DNA of 64,000 nt, taken from assembly GCF_002742265.1 (NCBI RefSeq), contig NZ_MDGL01000156.1, positions 104,589 to 168,588 of the forward strand. The letters run 5' to 3'. The notes under the pieces were generated by a model, which worked only from the letters and a program-made list of their open reading frames with translations, had not been told where the DNA came from and searched no databases. The DNA is from Maribacter sp. 4G9 (lineage in GTDB: Bacteria > Bacteroidota > Bacteroidia > Flavobacteriales > Flavobacteriaceae). Made by a program: the position numbers and the translations under genes. Shown in pieces: positions 16,385 to 26,797 of the stretch. Position 1 is the stretch's first letter; every line of letters begins with the position of its first letter.

Positions 16385-19234
16385 ATGAAGACTGACGTGT
16401 TTGCATCCCGCCATATTGGTATACGAGAAGAGGACCTTGACCATATGCTCAAAACTATTTCTGTAGATAGTTTGGATCAATTGATATTTGAAACCATTCC
16501 CGATGATATTCGGCTTAAAAATACGTTGGATTTGGGTGCTCCAATGAGCGAGCATAAATTTTTGGCCCATTTGGAGGAACTTTCAAAAAAGAACAAGGTT
16601 TTTCGTTCCTATATTGGCTTGGGATATCATGAGAGCCTAACACCGTCCGTCATTAAAAGGAATATCCTTGAAAACCCTGGTTGGTACACCGCCTATACGC
16701 CCTATCAAGCGGAAATTGCCCAAGGTAGATTGGAAGCCCTTTTAAACTTTCAAACGGTTATTTCAGACCTAACTGGCATGGAACTCGCCAATGCGTCCCT
16801 TTTGGATGAAAGTACGGCAGCGGCAGAGGCCATGACAATGCTTTTTGAAGTGAGAACCAGGGAGCAGAAAAAAAACGATGTCAAAAAGTTCTTTGTTTCG
16901 GAAGAGGTATTGCCGCAAACAATGGCGCTATTGGAAACCCGGGCCAATCCTTTGGGCATAAAATTGGTCATTGGCAATCATGAGGAATTTACTTTTGACG
17001 ATACATTTTACGGTGCATTGCTTCAATATCCCGGTAAATTCGGTCAGGTTCATGACTACAAGGGCTTCGTGCTCAAGGCCAAGGAAAAGGATATTAAAAT
17101 AGCGGTTGCCGCGGATATTTTAAGCTTGGCCCTTCTGACCCCTCCTGGTGAATTTGGGGCGGACGTGGTCGTTGGCACCACGCAAAGATTCGGTATCCCC
17201 CTAGGATATGGTGGCCCCCATGCAGCGTTTTTCGCCACCCGCGAAGAATACAAACGAAATATTCCCGGAAGAATTATTGGGGTAACCAAGGATCGGGACG
17301 ATAGACCTGCTTTGAGAATGGCCCTTCAAACCAGGGAACAACATATAAAAAGGGACAAGGCAACCTCAAATATTTGCACGGCACAAGTACTATTGGCCGT
17401 TATGGCCGGCATGTATGCCGTATATCATGGTCCTAGAGGGCTAAAATATATCGCGCAAAAAGTACATACCACGGCATTTACTTTGGCCGATTCCCTCGAA
17501 AAGCTTGGATATTATCAAAGCAATACTGCCTACTTCGATACCGTTCAAGTAAAGGCAAGCGCCAACATAATACGCACCATTGCGGAACGCGAAGAGGTGA
17601 ACCTTTTATACCCTAGTTCTGATTCCGTTGTTATTGCAGTAAACGAGGCGACCTCCATAAAGGACCTGAACCAAATCATTGGTATCTTCTCCGAGGCCAT
17701 GGATAAGGAAACGACCCAAGTCACACAACTTTTGGACCATTCGTCCATTCCTCAAAATATCCAAAGAACGTCTTCCTATCTTGAAAACAAGGTATTCAAT
17801 AGCTATCATTCCGAAACGGAACTGATGCGATATATCAAAAAATTGGAACGCAAGGATCTGTCCCTTAACCATAGCATGATATCCTTGGGAAGTTGTACCA
17901 TGAAATTGAACGCAGCCTCTGAAATGTTGCCCCTTAGCAATGGCAACTGGGGAAATATACATCCGTTCGTACCTGTGGAACAGGCAGAAGGCTATCAAAT
18001 TGTATTGAGGGAGTTGGCGAAGGATTTGACGACCATTACAGGCTTTGCGGGTACTTCCTTACAGCCAAATTCCGGCGCCCAGGGGGAATATGCGGGTTTA
18101 ATGGTCATACGGGCCTATCATGAGGCCAATGGTGAAGGACATAGGGATATTTGCCTGATTCCTGCCTCCGCCCATGGAACCAATCCTGCTTCCGCCGTAA
18201 TGGCGGGAATGAAGGTGGTTGTGACCAAAACGGACGATAAAGGCAATATTGACGTGGAGGACTTGGAAGAAAAGGTAAAAACACAGGCCGATAATCTTTC
18301 GGCCTTAATGGTAACCTATCCTTCTACCCATGGGGTGTTCGAATCCTCCATAAGAAAAATAACGAAATTGATTCATGACCATGGAGGTCAAGTCTACATG
18401 GACGGGGCCAACATGAACGCACAAGTGGGATTGACCAATCCTGCTACCATAGGTGCGGATGTTTGTCATCTTAATTTACACAAAACTTTTGCCATTCCAC
18501 ATGGTGGCGGGGGACCTGGAGTAGGCCCAATATGTGTCGCCCCGCAATTGGTCCCATTTTTACCTGGCAACCCGGTCATCAAAACAGGCGGTGAAAAAGC
18601 CATTTCGGCCATCTCTGCGGCTCCTTGGGGCAGTTCCCTGGCCTGTCTTATTTCCTATGGCTACATCAAAATGTTGGGACAAGAAGGATTGACGAATTCC
18701 ACTAAAATTGCCATCCTCAATGCCAATTATATCAAACATCGGTTAAGTGGAAAATATGATGTTCTTTATACGGGGGAAAAAGGAAGGGCCGCCCATGAGA
18801 TGATCATCGATTGCAGACCCTTTAAACAACATGGTATCGAAGTAACGGATATTGCCAAAAGACTTATGGATTATGGTTTCCATGCGCCAACGGTTTCATT
18901 CCCGGTGGCAGGTACTTTGATGATCGAACCTACCGAAAGTGAAAGTTTGGAGGAATTAGATCGTTTTTGCGATGCCATGCTCTCCATTCGTAAGGAAATC
19001 GATGTTGCACAGGAGGACAATCCTAACAACGTATTAAAAAATGCGCCACATACCCTGCGGATGGTCACAAGCGATACTTGGGATTTTCCGTATTCAAGAC
19101 AACAGGCTGCATTTCCGTTGCCCTATGTTGGCGATAACAAATTCTGGCCTGCGGTCCGCAGGGTGGACGATGCTTATGGAGACCGTAATTTAATTTGCAC
19201 GTGCGCTCCCATTGAAGCCTATGCAGAAGCCTAA
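16385..19234 (+). CDS. gcvP: Glycine dehydrogenase (decarboxylating), P-protein
   Basis: 949 residues, the full single-chain form (homodimeric type) rather than split GcvPA/GcvPB. N-terminal [17 protein letters not shown] and [33 protein letters not shown] are signature stretches. The PLP lysine is Lys700 in [17 protein letters not shown]. It decarboxylates glycine and passes the aminomethyl group to the lipoyl arm of GcvH. No gcvH or gcvT lies nearby, as is usual in this group. A weak stem (AAACCAG/CTGGTTT, 19247-19270) follows the stop and may aid termination. Confidence 0.97.
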   Translation: MKTDVFASRHIGIREEDLDHMLKTISVDSLDQLIFETIPDDIRLKNTLDLGAPMSEHKFLAHLEELSKKNKVFRSYIGLGYHESLTPSVIKRNILENPGWYTAYTPYQAEIAQGRLEALLNFQTVISDLTGMELANASLLDESTAAAEAMTMLFEVRTREQKKNDVKKFFVSEEVLPQTMALLETRANPLGIKLVIGNHEEFTFDDTFYGALLQYPGKFGQVHDYKGFVLKAKEKDIKIAVAADILSLALLTPPGEFGADVVVGTTQRFGIPLGYGGPHAAFFATREEYKRNIPGRIIGVTKDRDDRPALRMALQTREQHIKRDKATSNICTAQVLLAVMAGMYAVYHGPRGLKYIAQKVHTTAFTLADSLEKLGYYQSNTAYFDTVQVKASANIIRTIAEREEVNLLYPSSDSVVIAVNEATSIKDLNQIIGIFSEAMDKETTQVTQLLDHSSIPQNIQRTSSYLENKVFNSYHSETELMRYIKKLERKDLSLNHSMISLGSCTMKLNAASEMLPLSNGNWGNIHPFVPVEQAEGYQIVLRELAKDLTTITGFAGTSLQPNSGAQGEYAGLMVIRAYHEANGEGHRDICLIPASAHGTNPASAVMAGMKVVVTKTDDKGNIDVEDLEEKVKTQADNLSALMVTYPSTHGVFESSIRKITKLIHDHGGQVYMDGANMNAQVGLTNPATIGADVCHLNLHKTFAIPHGGGGPGVGPICVAPQLVPFLPGNPVIKTGGEKAISAISAAPWGSSLACLISYGYIKMLGQEGLTNSTKIAILNANYIKHRLSGKYDVLYTGEKGRAAHEMIIDCRPFKQHGIEVTDIAKRLMDYGFHAPTVSFPVAGTLMIEPTESESLEELDRFCDAMLSIRKEIDVAQEDNPNNVLKNAPHTLRMVTSDTWDFPYSRQQAAFPLPYVGDNKFWPAVRRVDDAYGDRNLICTCAPIEAYAEA

Positions 19235-19329
19235 AAACGTAGCCCAAAACCAGCAAAACAGGACTGGTTTAGGTTTTAACAAAAATTAATGCCCCTCGTG
19301 ATTTAAAGATTTTTGGGGTCTGAACATCG

Positions 19330-19361
19330 TAAAGCTTATTATGCGCGCATAATAAGCTTTA
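19330..19361. repeat. 32-bp perfect palindrome downstream of gcvP
   Basis: From 19330 to 19361 the sequence equals its own reverse complement with no spacer. The left half is TAAAGCTTATTATGCG and the centre is GCGC. One further pair (19328/19363) matches beyond a single mismatch. It lies 96 bp after the gcvP stop and 40 bp before the next ATG. It could form a cruciform or long RNA stem, or be a dimeric-protein site; there is no strong T-run after it. Confidence 0.95.
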
Positions 19362-19400
19362 TGTTTTGAAGTACCTTTTAAAAAAAATCCAATAACATAA

Positions 19401-20456
19401 ATGGGCGTTAGTATCATAGGTACAGGGAGTTATATACCCGAAAACCAAGTAAAGAATATAGCATTCTCCAAGCAGGAATTTCTGAACAGTGACGGAAGTC
19501 CTTTCCAAGCTACCAATGAGGTCATTATAGAAAAATTTAGAGCCATTACCGGAATCAATGAAAGACGATATGTTGGTAAGGATTTGAATACATCGGATAT
19601 CGCGTTTTTCGCCGCTGAAAATGCAATATTGGATGCAAACATAGACAGGGAGGATATTGATTATATCATTCTTGCCCATAATTTTGGCGATGTTTCCTGG
19701 GGCAGTTCCCAAGGAGACACATTGCCTAGTCTTGCCTCACGAGTCAAAAACAAACTTAGGATAAAGAATCCAAAATGCGTTGCCTATGATATCCTATTTG
19801 GATGCCCAGGCTGGATAGAGGGTGTTATTCAGGGACATGCCTTTATAAAAAGTGGCATTGCAAAAAAATGCTTGGTCATAGGTGCGGAAACCTTGTCCAG
19901 AATAGTAGACCCCTATGATAGGGATTCCATGATATATGCCGATGGTGCAGGTGCGGTCATCATTGAGCTTACCAATGACAGTAACGGCATCCTTGCACAT
20001 AATAGCGCGTCATATACCTATGAGGAGGCCTATTTCCTATTTTACGGAAAAAGCTACCATAAGACACAAGAGGAAACGAGATACATTAAAATGCTTGGGA
20101 GAAAGATTTATGAATTTGCCGTAACCCATGTTCCCAAGGCAATGGCCGCCTGTTTGGAGAAAAGTGGCATAGATATTACGGAGGTAAAAAAAATTCTTAT
20201 CCATCAAGCCAATGAAAAGATGGACGAGGCCATCATCTCAAGGTTTTATGCACTTTACCATATGGATGTTCCAAAACATTGCATGCCTATGACGATTGGA
20301 GAGTTTGGAAATAGCTCGGTAGCAACCATTCCAACATTATTGGATTGCCTGTTAAAGGGAAAAATTGAAAATCATAACTTGACAAAAGGCGATGTTGTTA
20401 TCTTTGCAAGTGTTGGTGCGGGAATGAACATCAACGCCATGGTATATAAACTTTGA
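19401..20456 (+). CDS. 3-oxoacyl-ACP synthase III-family protein (KASIII/FabH-like)
   Basis: 351 residues of thiolase fold. Catalytic Cys135 in LFGCPGWIEG, His in KKILIHQANEKMDE (near 265), Asn in GEFGNSSVATIP (near 297). It condenses an acyl-CoA starter with malonyl-ACP or a related acceptor. It differs from housekeeping FabH and stands first in a tight three-gene operon with a methyltransferase and a glycosyltransferase. This suggests a specialised lipid or cell-surface product rather than general fatty acid initiation. Confidence 0.88.
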   Translation: MGVSIIGTGSYIPENQVKNIAFSKQEFLNSDGSPFQATNEVIIEKFRAITGINERRYVGKDLNTSDIAFFAAENAILDANIDREDIDYIILAHNFGDVSWGSSQGDTLPSLASRVKNKLRIKNPKCVAYDILFGCPGWIEGVIQGHAFIKSGIAKKCLVIGAETLSRIVDPYDRDSMIYADGAGAVIIELTNDSNGILAHNSASYTYEEAYFLFYGKSYHKTQEETRYIKMLGRKIYEFAVTHVPKAMAACLEKSGIDITEVKKILIHQANEKMDEAIISRFYALYHMDVPKHCMPMTIGEFGNSSVATIPTLLDCLLKGKIENHNLTKGDVVIFASVGAGMNINAMVYKL

Positions 20457-20457
20457 A

Positions 20458-20988
20458 ATGTACGAGAACACCTTTCCAAGCAAACGTTTTAGATACACCC
20501 TAGAATTTTTAAAAAAGCATGTACCTACCAACGAATCCATTTTAGACTTGGGTGTGGAAAACCCCTTTTCCAAGATTATGTCAAAGGAAGGCTATCAAGT
20601 AGAAAACACCAAGGGCGAAGATTTGGATTTGGATTTCTCGTCCATTGTAAACTCCAATGCAAACGTAGCAACCGCCTTTGAAATTTTTGAACACCTTTTG
20701 GCCCCCTTGAACGCGCTTTCCAAAATAAAGGCCGATACTTTGGTTGCGAGTGTCCCCCTTAGACTTTGGTTTTCCCCGGCCTATAGAAGTAAGACCGACC
20801 CTTGGGACCGACATTATCACGAGTTTGAGGATTGGCAATTCGATTGGCTTTTGGAGAAAGCTGGATGGGAAATCCAGGATTCGAAAAAATGGGCCCACCC
20901 CGTTAAAAAAATAGGTCTTAGGCCCATTTTAAGACTGTTCACACCTCGATACTACATAGTTTACGCCGTTCGAAAAAAAAGTTCTTAA
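20458..20988 (+). CDS. SAM-dependent methyltransferase-like protein
   Basis: 176 residues. A truncated class I fold: ESILDLGVENPFSKIM (motif I with the usual Gly-x-Gly degraded), then ATAFEIFEHLLAPLNAL (motif IV-like FEHL) and LVASVPLRLWF. Hydrophobic/basic C-terminus. The ATG is one base past the stop of the KASIII gene. The weak SAM loop leaves activity uncertain. The operon position points to the same pathway as the KASIII and GT2. Confidence 0.75.
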   Translation: MYENTFPSKRFRYTLEFLKKHVPTNESILDLGVENPFSKIMSKEGYQVENTKGEDLDLDFSSIVNSNANVATAFEIFEHLLAPLNALSKIKADTLVASVPLRLWFSPAYRSKTDPWDRHYHEFEDWQFDWLLEKAGWEIQDSKKWAHPVKKIGLRPILRLFTPRYYIVYAVRKKSS

Positions 20989-20997
20989 AACCTACTC

Positions 20998-21852
20998 GTG
21001 GAATATTATGTCATCATACCGGCCCATAACGAGGAAGCCTTTATTTCTTTGACCTTGGAGTCCGTTATACTACAAACCCTTCCCCCCAAGAAAGTGGTGG
21101 TGGTAAATGATCATTCAAACGATGGGACCGAAACCATTGTTGCGGAGTTCGCAGCAACCGTACCCTATGTCGAACTTCTCAACACCAAATCCTCTGGCAG
21201 TCATATGCCAGGTAGCAAGGTCATAAATGCCTTTAATAAGGGACTCGGGTCATTGGATACCAATTTCGACTTTATTGTAAAGCTCGATGCCGATATCGTT
21301 TTGCCGAAACATTATTTTGAATCAATTTCAAATATCTTCAATAAAACGCCCAAGGTAGGTATCGTAGGAGGTTTTGCCTATGAGCAGGACGAACAAGGAA
21401 AATGGCAATTGAACCACCCGATGGACAAAATACATGTAAGGGGTGCATTTAAAGCCTATTCAAAAAAATGCTTTGAAGCAATTGGCGGACTCAAAAACGC
21501 CATGGGATGGGACACTGTGGACGAATTATTGGCGCAATACCATGGGTTCAAAATATATACGGACGAAAGCCTACATGTAAAACATTTAAGACCCACAGGA
21601 AAGGCGTACAACAAAAAAGCCAGATCGCTACAGGGCAAAGCCATGTATACCATGCGGTATGGCGTCTGGATTACGCTGATTGCCTCCCTAAAAATGGCCC
21701 TCAAAACAAAAAGACCCAGTGCTTTTTTTGACAATTTAAGAGGATTTCTGCAAGCGTGCGCAAAAAGGGAATCATTTTTAGTGACGGCGGAAGAAGGAGA
21801 ATTCATTCGCCGTTTGCGTTGGAAGAATATTAAATCAAAATTGACTCCATAA
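20998..21852 (+). CDS. Family 2 glycosyltransferase
   Basis: 284 residues from GTG 20998 (MEYYVIIPAHNEEAFI). GT-A fold: nucleotide-binding VVVVNDHSNDGT (about 33-44), the metal site LDADIVLP (near 97-104), and an acceptor region with AMGWDTVDELLAQ. No membrane segments. It probably transfers a sugar to a lipid or polysaccharide precursor at the inner membrane. It is third in the KASIII-methyltransferase-GT2 operon; its stop is embedded in the following terminator. Confidence 0.88.
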   Translation: MEYYVIIPAHNEEAFISLTLESVILQTLPPKKVVVVNDHSNDGTETIVAEFAATVPYVELLNTKSSGSHMPGSKVINAFNKGLGSLDTNFDFIVKLDADIVLPKHYFESISNIFNKTPKVGIVGGFAYEQDEQGKWQLNHPMDKIHVRGAFKAYSKKCFEAIGGLKNAMGWDTVDELLAQYHGFKIYTDESLHVKHLRPTGKAYNKKARSLQGKAMYTMRYGVWITLIASLKMALKTKRPSAFFDNLRGFLQACAKRESFLVTAEEGEFIRRLRWKNIKSKLTP

Positions 21853-21886
21853 AAAAAGCCATTCCAGTTGGAACGGCCTTTTATTT
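21851..21886. terminator. Bidirectional terminator between GT2 and ompH
   Basis: Stem GCCATTCC (21858-21865), loop AGTT, GGAACGGC (21870-21877). On the minus strand the one mismatch becomes a G-U pair and the stem is followed by seven Ts, ending the bamA-ompH transcript. On the plus strand CTTTTATTTT follows. Confidence 0.8.
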
Positions 21887-21903
21887 TCTATTTGTTTTGG
21901 GGA

Positions 21904-22413
21904 TTAAATACCCAATTCTTTTTTAACGTCTGCCAATAAATCTTTTCCAGAAGCAACGATTAATCCACCACCTGGCTGCGCGTCGATAACATAATCGATA
22001 CCTTGAGCCGCGGCAACCCTTTCTATGGCCGCTTTGGCCTTTTCAGAAATAGGGGCGAACAATTCAGCCTGTTTCTTTTGGATTTCCTGTTGTGCATTTT
22101 GTTGGAACTCACCTACCGTTTTCTCCATGCCTTGAAGCTCCACCGCCCTTTTTTCATTCTCTTCCTTGGATTTGGATGCCGCTTCGTTTTGGTATTGGGT
22201 ATACTTGTTACGCAATTCCGTCATGGAGGCTTGGATATCGGCACCATAGGTTTCCTGAAGTTTTTTAAGCTCCGCCTCAGCAGATTTCATCTCTGGCATG
22301 GCAGACAGCAACTGGGTTACATCTATATGAGCTACTTTACTCTGCGCATTTACAAAACTGGTCGCCGCCACGAACAACATTAAGGCAACCGCAATTTTCT
22401 TTACTTGTTTCAT
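21904..22413 (-). CDS. OmpH/Skp-family periplasmic chaperone
   Basis: 169 residues. Signal peptide 1-23 (cleavage after VNA), then SKVAHIDVTQLLSAMPEM, a long coiled coil of about 80 residues, and a return strand GIDYVIDAQPGGGLIVAS. Skp trimers hold unfolded outer-membrane proteins on the way to BamA. It is the last gene of the uppS-bamA-ompH-ompH run, followed by a strong terminator. Confidence 0.92.
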   Translation of the reverse strand: MKQVKKIAVALMLFVAATSFVNAQSKVAHIDVTQLLSAMPEMKSAEAELKKLQETYGADIQASMTELRNKYTQYQNEAASKSKEENEKRAVELQGMEKTVGEFQQNAQQEIQKKQAELFAPISEKAKAAIERVAAAQGIDYVIDAQPGGGLIVASGKDLLADVKKELGI

Positions 22414-22462
22414 GAGTTAAAATTTAATTCTTATTTGAGTATTAATTAATGGTTTCTAATTT

Positions 22463-23314
22463 CTAGTTATTGTCGGAATCGTTTCCCGGATTATCGTTAT
22501 TTCTTTCTGATTCATTTTCCTTTTTCTTGGCCTCCCGCTCTTCTAACAGTTTTTTTCTTCTTTCCTCGTAGGCCTTCTTTCGCTCTTCACGCAATTTGAG
22601 CTGCTCCTCCCTTTTTTCTGCAGCCGTTTTTTCCCTGGCCGCTTGGGCCTCCTTGGCTCTATCTATACGCTCCTGAAGCGCATCAGAGACTACTTCTTCC
22701 TCATCATCGGCCTCAATATCATCGTCTCCTTCAAAAGCCTCCAACCTGCTTCTAGTGTCCGTTCCTTCCTTGGGCTTGCTTATCTTTCTGGTCCTGGCAA
22801 TTCCCCTGAGAACCAAATCGCTAATATCGTGCCTTTTTTCCGAGTACAACATTACAACATCCGCAGATTTATCAAAAATAAAATCATATTTTTTATTCGC
22901 CCCCAATTTTTGCACCTCATTAAAGACTTGATCTTGTATTGGCTGTATCAACCTTCTTTTCTGAAGCACCAAATCGCCTTGCGGACCAAATCTATCCTGC
23001 TGGTATTCGATCATCTCCTTTTCAAGGATTTGGATTTCCTCTTCCCGCTCTTCAATGAGTTCTGGGGTCAACAACACTTTTTCCGCCATTAAATCCTTCT
23101 TCATCTGTTCCACAACACTTTGCTTTTGCTCGATTTCAACCTTCCATTTTTGGACCTTGGTATCGAGCTGTTCACTGGCGTCCCTATATTCCTCCACATT
23201 TTCCAGAATATATTCCATATCCACATAGGCTATTCTAACGCCTCTTTGGGCCATGGAATACAATCCCGTTAGAATGGTCACAAGAAATAAAAGAACTTTT
23301 ACTTTTGACTTCAT
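22463..23314 (-). CDS. OmpH/Skp-family protein with long charged C-terminal tail
   Basis: 283 residues. Signal peptide 1-22, then RGVRIAYVDMEYILENVEEY, the Skp coiled-coil arms and the closing YDFIFDKSADVVMLYS strand (ending near 160). The remaining ~120 residues are an acidic patch (EGDDDIEADDEEE) followed by a nearly pure Lys/Glu/Arg helix (AREKTAAEKREEQLKLREERKK...). The tail is absent from the second OmpH gene next door, so the two paralogues are likely to differ in role. Confidence 0.9.
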   Translation of the reverse strand: MKSKVKVLLFLVTILTGLYSMAQRGVRIAYVDMEYILENVEEYRDASEQLDTKVQKWKVEIEQKQSVVEQMKKDLMAEKVLLTPELIEEREEEIQILEKEMIEYQQDRFGPQGDLVLQKRRLIQPIQDQVFNEVQKLGANKKYDFIFDKSADVVMLYSEKRHDISDLVLRGIARTRKISKPKEGTDTRSRLEAFEGDDDIEADDEEEVVSDALQERIDRAKEAQAAREKTAAEKREEQLKLREERKKAYEERRKKLLEEREAKKKENESERNNDNPGNDSDNN

Positions 23315-23418
23315 TTTTGATATCGTTTAATCTAATAGAAAATATCGTGCCAAAATTACTAAAACTTTTAGAATGAAAGGTTTAGCATGATGACCGATTC
23401 TTAAATTCCAATTTAAAT

Positions 23419-26043
23419 CTAGAACTGTTGACCAATAATGAAGTGCGTCTGCCATCCGCTTGGACCATTGCCTATGGACTGTGGCCTTAAGTCCTCGTCG
23501 AACCCATAACCAAAATCGATACCCAATAAACCAAACGCTGGCATAAAGATGCGTAGCCCCACACCGGCCGATCGTTTTAATTGAAACGGATTAAACTGCT
23601 GAAAATTGTTGAAGGAATTACCTGCTTCCAAAAAGGTAAGTCCGTAAATGGATGCCGAAGGTTTTAAGGTAAGCGGATACCGTAGCTCCATAGAGAATTT
23701 ATTGTAGATCAATCCGCCCTCCTGCTGTCCGGAAACGGGGTCGATTGGAGTTAAGGATTGGTTTTCGTATCCTCTTAACTGCACTATATCCCTTCCGTCC
23801 AAGGTAAAGTTGTTAAGACCATCGCCACCAACGAAAAAACGCTCAAAAGGCACATCTCCGGTATCACTATTGTAATTGCCCAAGAATCCAAACTCTGCAT
23901 TGGTACGCAACACCAAGGATTTGTCCGCACTACCTACCAAAGTGGTATACCAATCTCCCTTAAACTTGATTTTGTAATATTCCAACAACCTGAAACGCTC
24001 TTGATCTACGTCTTCTAGTTCTCTAATTTCCTGAGTATCTCTTAGTCCTTGAGCCCTTTGCTGATTTACGATAGGTTGTAATTCCCCACTACGTTCCCTT
24101 AGGGCCCTAAAATCCTTATTACTGAAAAGGGAATAGGGCGGTGTAAACTTGGCCGTAATTTCAAAATTGGATCCGCCCCTAGGAAATATACGCCCACCCT
24201 CCATAGCATTTCTATTGATACCTAAGGTATAGGCAATGGAATTGGCTTTCCCGTTCCCAAAATTGAACAAACCAATATTATAATTTCGGAAGTCATATAA
24301 TTGGTATCCTAAGGAATGGGAAATGGTAAAGAAATCATCTGGCCACTGTACCCTTTTGGCCAATCCCAGGCTCACTCCCGTTATGGAAAACTGCTGGTCC
24401 TTGTTTACATCAATACCCCTATTCCCGAAAGACGCTGCAAACTGTTGGGTTCTTGATACGTTCAAGTTAAACCGTACCGGCTTTTTTCCGCCCATCCATG
24501 GTTCGGAAAAGTTTAAACTATACACCCTAAAGGTACGGCTAGCCTGCAAACGTAGGGCAAAGGTTTGTCCGTCGCCCATGGGCACTGGCTTATATGCTTC
24601 CCCTTTGAATAGGTTTTGAATGGAGAAATTATTGAATGACAATCCCAACGTTCCAATGAAGCCACCGCCACCGTAACCACCTTGCAATTCAATTTGACTG
24701 GAACCGGATTCGACCAGACTCCAGGCCAGATCCACGGTCCCCTCATTTGGATTGGCATTCAACACATCTGGTTTTATCTGTTCGGCATCAAAAAATCCAA
24801 GTTGCCCCAATTCCCTAATACTTCGAATGATATCCGACTTGTTGTATTTTTGTCCGGGCCGTGTACGAAGTTCCCTAAAAATTACATGGTCGTTGGTCTT
24901 ATCGTTTCCAGAGATGGTCACATGGTCCAAAAAGGTCTCCTTACCTTCGATAATACGGATTTCAAAATTTATGGTATCGTTGGCAGCAGATACCTCTACA
25001 GGATTGATGGTGGAGAACAGATATCCATTGTTTTGATACAGACTGGTAACGTCATAGGGTTCCGGTTTGCTATTGTCCGCAATACGTTCACGTAACAACA
25101 CCCCGTTATAGGTCTCACCCTTTTTGATACCAAGAACCTGTTGCAATTGACGATCCGTATAAACGGTATTTCCCACAAAATCAATATCGCCAAAATAATA
25201 TTTGTTCCCTTCCTCAACCTTTATTTTTAGAAGTATGTTGTTCTCGTCCACTCTTTCCAAGGTATCGGAAATTACCCTGGCATCCCGGTATCCGTTTTCG
25301 GCATATTTATCCACCAATAAGTCCAAATCCTCCTCATAATCGTCCTTGATATATTTGGACTTTTTCCAGAAACGACCCAATCTCTTTCGTTTGGTACTTT
25401 TTAAGGCCTTTCTCAATTTTTTATCCGAAAGCTCTTCGTTTCCTTCAAAAATGATATCCTTGATTTTTACCTTATCGCCCTTATTGACGTTTACCACCAT
25501 TTTTCTGGCATTGGTTTCAGAAGTATCTACGGCGGTTATGATATTTACTTTGGTGTTTAAATACCCTTGCTTTTTATATTTATTTGTGAGATAATTTTTG
25601 GTATTGGATATTAAACTCTCCGTAATCTTCTTACCCTTTTTAAGATCCGTATCGGTCCTGAGCTCGTCTACCTTTCTTGGTTTTACACCATTAAAAGTAA
25701 CATCTGTCAATGTAGGTCGCTCAATGATATTCAGTTCAAGGAATATGTTGTTATCCTCAATGTTGGTAATATAGAAGTCGATGGAAGTAAAAAGCTCAAG
25801 TCCCCAAAGTTTATTGATGACCTCGCTGATTTCTTCACCAGGAACCGTGATTGGCTGCCCCACTCTAAGGCCTGTATAGGTTTTAACGGTCTGTTCATTG
25901 TAACTTTCCAATCCAGTAACCTCCAATCCACCAAGGATATAGGTTTGACCATTTTCATAGGACAAGTCTTGTGAAAAGGTATTTGTGAGGATAAAAAGGA
26001 GTAGGATGGTCAGTAAGTGGTTCACGGACATGAACCTGGTCAT
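23419..26043 (-). CDS. bamA: Outer membrane protein assembly factor BamA
   Basis: About 874 residues. Start taken at ATG 26043 (MTRFMSVNHLLTILLLFILTNTFSQ, a good signal peptide) rather than the in-frame ATG at 26076, which overlaps uppS by 29 bases. Five POTRA-like repeats (to about residue 440) precede a 16-strand barrel. The lid-loop region contains the FFVGGDGLNNFTLDGRDIVQLRGYENQSL segment (VRGF-type motif as LRGY), and the chain ends on an aromatic (FIIGQQF). It inserts beta-barrels in the outer membrane. It starts 4 bp after uppS ends. Confidence 0.95.
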   Translation of the reverse strand: MTRFMSVNHLLTILLLFILTNTFSQDLSYENGQTYILGGLEVTGLESYNEQTVKTYTGLRVGQPITVPGEEISEVINKLWGLELFTSIDFYITNIEDNNIFLELNIIERPTLTDVTFNGVKPRKVDELRTDTDLKKGKKITESLISNTKNYLTNKYKKQGYLNTKVNIITAVDTSETNARKMVVNVNKGDKVKIKDIIFEGNEELSDKKLRKALKSTKRKRLGRFWKKSKYIKDDYEEDLDLLVDKYAENGYRDARVISDTLERVDENNILLKIKVEEGNKYYFGDIDFVGNTVYTDRQLQQVLGIKKGETYNGVLLRERIADNSKPEPYDVTSLYQNNGYLFSTINPVEVSAANDTINFEIRIIEGKETFLDHVTISGNDKTNDHVIFRELRTRPGQKYNKSDIIRSIRELGQLGFFDAEQIKPDVLNANPNEGTVDLAWSLVESGSSQIELQGGYGGGGFIGTLGLSFNNFSIQNLFKGEAYKPVPMGDGQTFALRLQASRTFRVYSLNFSEPWMGGKKPVRFNLNVSRTQQFAASFGNRGIDVNKDQQFSITGVSLGLAKRVQWPDDFFTISHSLGYQLYDFRNYNIGLFNFGNGKANSIAYTLGINRNAMEGGRIFPRGGSNFEITAKFTPPYSLFSNKDFRALRERSGELQPIVNQQRAQGLRDTQEIRELEDVDQERFRLLEYYKIKFKGDWYTTLVGSADKSLVLRTNAEFGFLGNYNSDTGDVPFERFFVGGDGLNNFTLDGRDIVQLRGYENQSLTPIDPVSGQQEGGLIYNKFSMELRYPLTLKPSASIYGLTFLEAGNSFNNFQQFNPFQLKRSAGVGLRIFMPAFGLLGIDFGYGFDEDLRPQSIGNGPSGWQTHFIIGQQF

Positions 26044-26047
26044 ATCC

Positions 26048-26791
26048 CTAGATGAGTTGTTCGCTAGTTTTTCCAAATCTTCGTTCTCTGTTCTGGTAAT
26101 TTTTTATGGCCTCTACCAAATGATGCTCATTAAAATCGGGCCAAAATACATCAATAAAATATAATTCGGCATACGCGATCTGCCATAATAAAAAATTGCT
26201 GATCCGATGTTCTCCACTCGTTCGGATTAGCAAGTCTACGTCTGGCAAATTTCGCGTGTAAAGATGGTCATTAATAATGGTTTCGTCAATATTTTCTGGC
26301 GAAATTATATTATTTTTAACTTTGAATGCTATTGATTTTATGGCGGATTGTAGCTCTTCCCTTGAGCCATAACTCAAGGCCAGGGTTAGTGTCATTCCTG
26401 TATGTTGCTCGGTCTTTTTCATCACCTCCAAAAGTTCGCCACGGGCTTTATCGGGCAAGGCAGAAATGTTACCTATGGTATTCAATCGAATGTTATTCTC
26501 CGCGAATGTTGCCAACTCCTTTCGTAAAGAGGACACCAATAATCTCATGAGTGTATCCACCTCTATTTTGGGCCTGTTCCAATTTTCGGTAGAAAATGTA
26601 TATAAGGTAAGAAACTCAATGCCCAGCTTCACACAGTTTTCCACAGTGGACCTTACCGTTTTTACACCGTTTTCATGACCAAATACCCTCAACTTTCCAC
26701 GCTCCTTGGCCCATCTTCCATTTCCATCCATAATAATGGCCATGTGACGTGGCAGATTCTGTGCATCAATATCCTCTATTTTACTTTCCAT
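26048..26791 (-). CDS. uppS: Undecaprenyl diphosphate synthase (cis-prenyltransferase)
   Basis: 247 residues. Catalytic Asp22 in MAIIMDGNGRWAKERG, followed by RVFGHENGVKTVR, YTFSTENWNRP and the C-terminal LLIRTSGEHRISNFLLWQIAYAELYF motif that supports the IPP site. It makes the C55 carrier for peptidoglycan and surface glycans. It lies in the OM-biogenesis operon between the DUF6089 gene and bamA. Confidence 0.96.
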   Translation of the reverse strand: MESKIEDIDAQNLPRHMAIIMDGNGRWAKERGKLRVFGHENGVKTVRSTVENCVKLGIEFLTLYTFSTENWNRPKIEVDTLMRLLVSSLRKELATFAENNIRLNTIGNISALPDKARGELLEVMKKTEQHTGMTLTLALSYGSREELQSAIKSIAFKVKNNIISPENIDETIINDHLYTRNLPDVDLLIRTSGEHRISNFLLWQIAYAELYFIDVFWPDFNEHHLVEAIKNYQNRERRFGKTSEQLI

Positions 26792-26797
26792 CGTTTT

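Noticed and set aside
26044..26076. Upstream ATG for bamA at 26076
   Set aside because: It overlaps uppS by 29 bases and puts 11 polar residues before a good signal peptide that starts at 26043.
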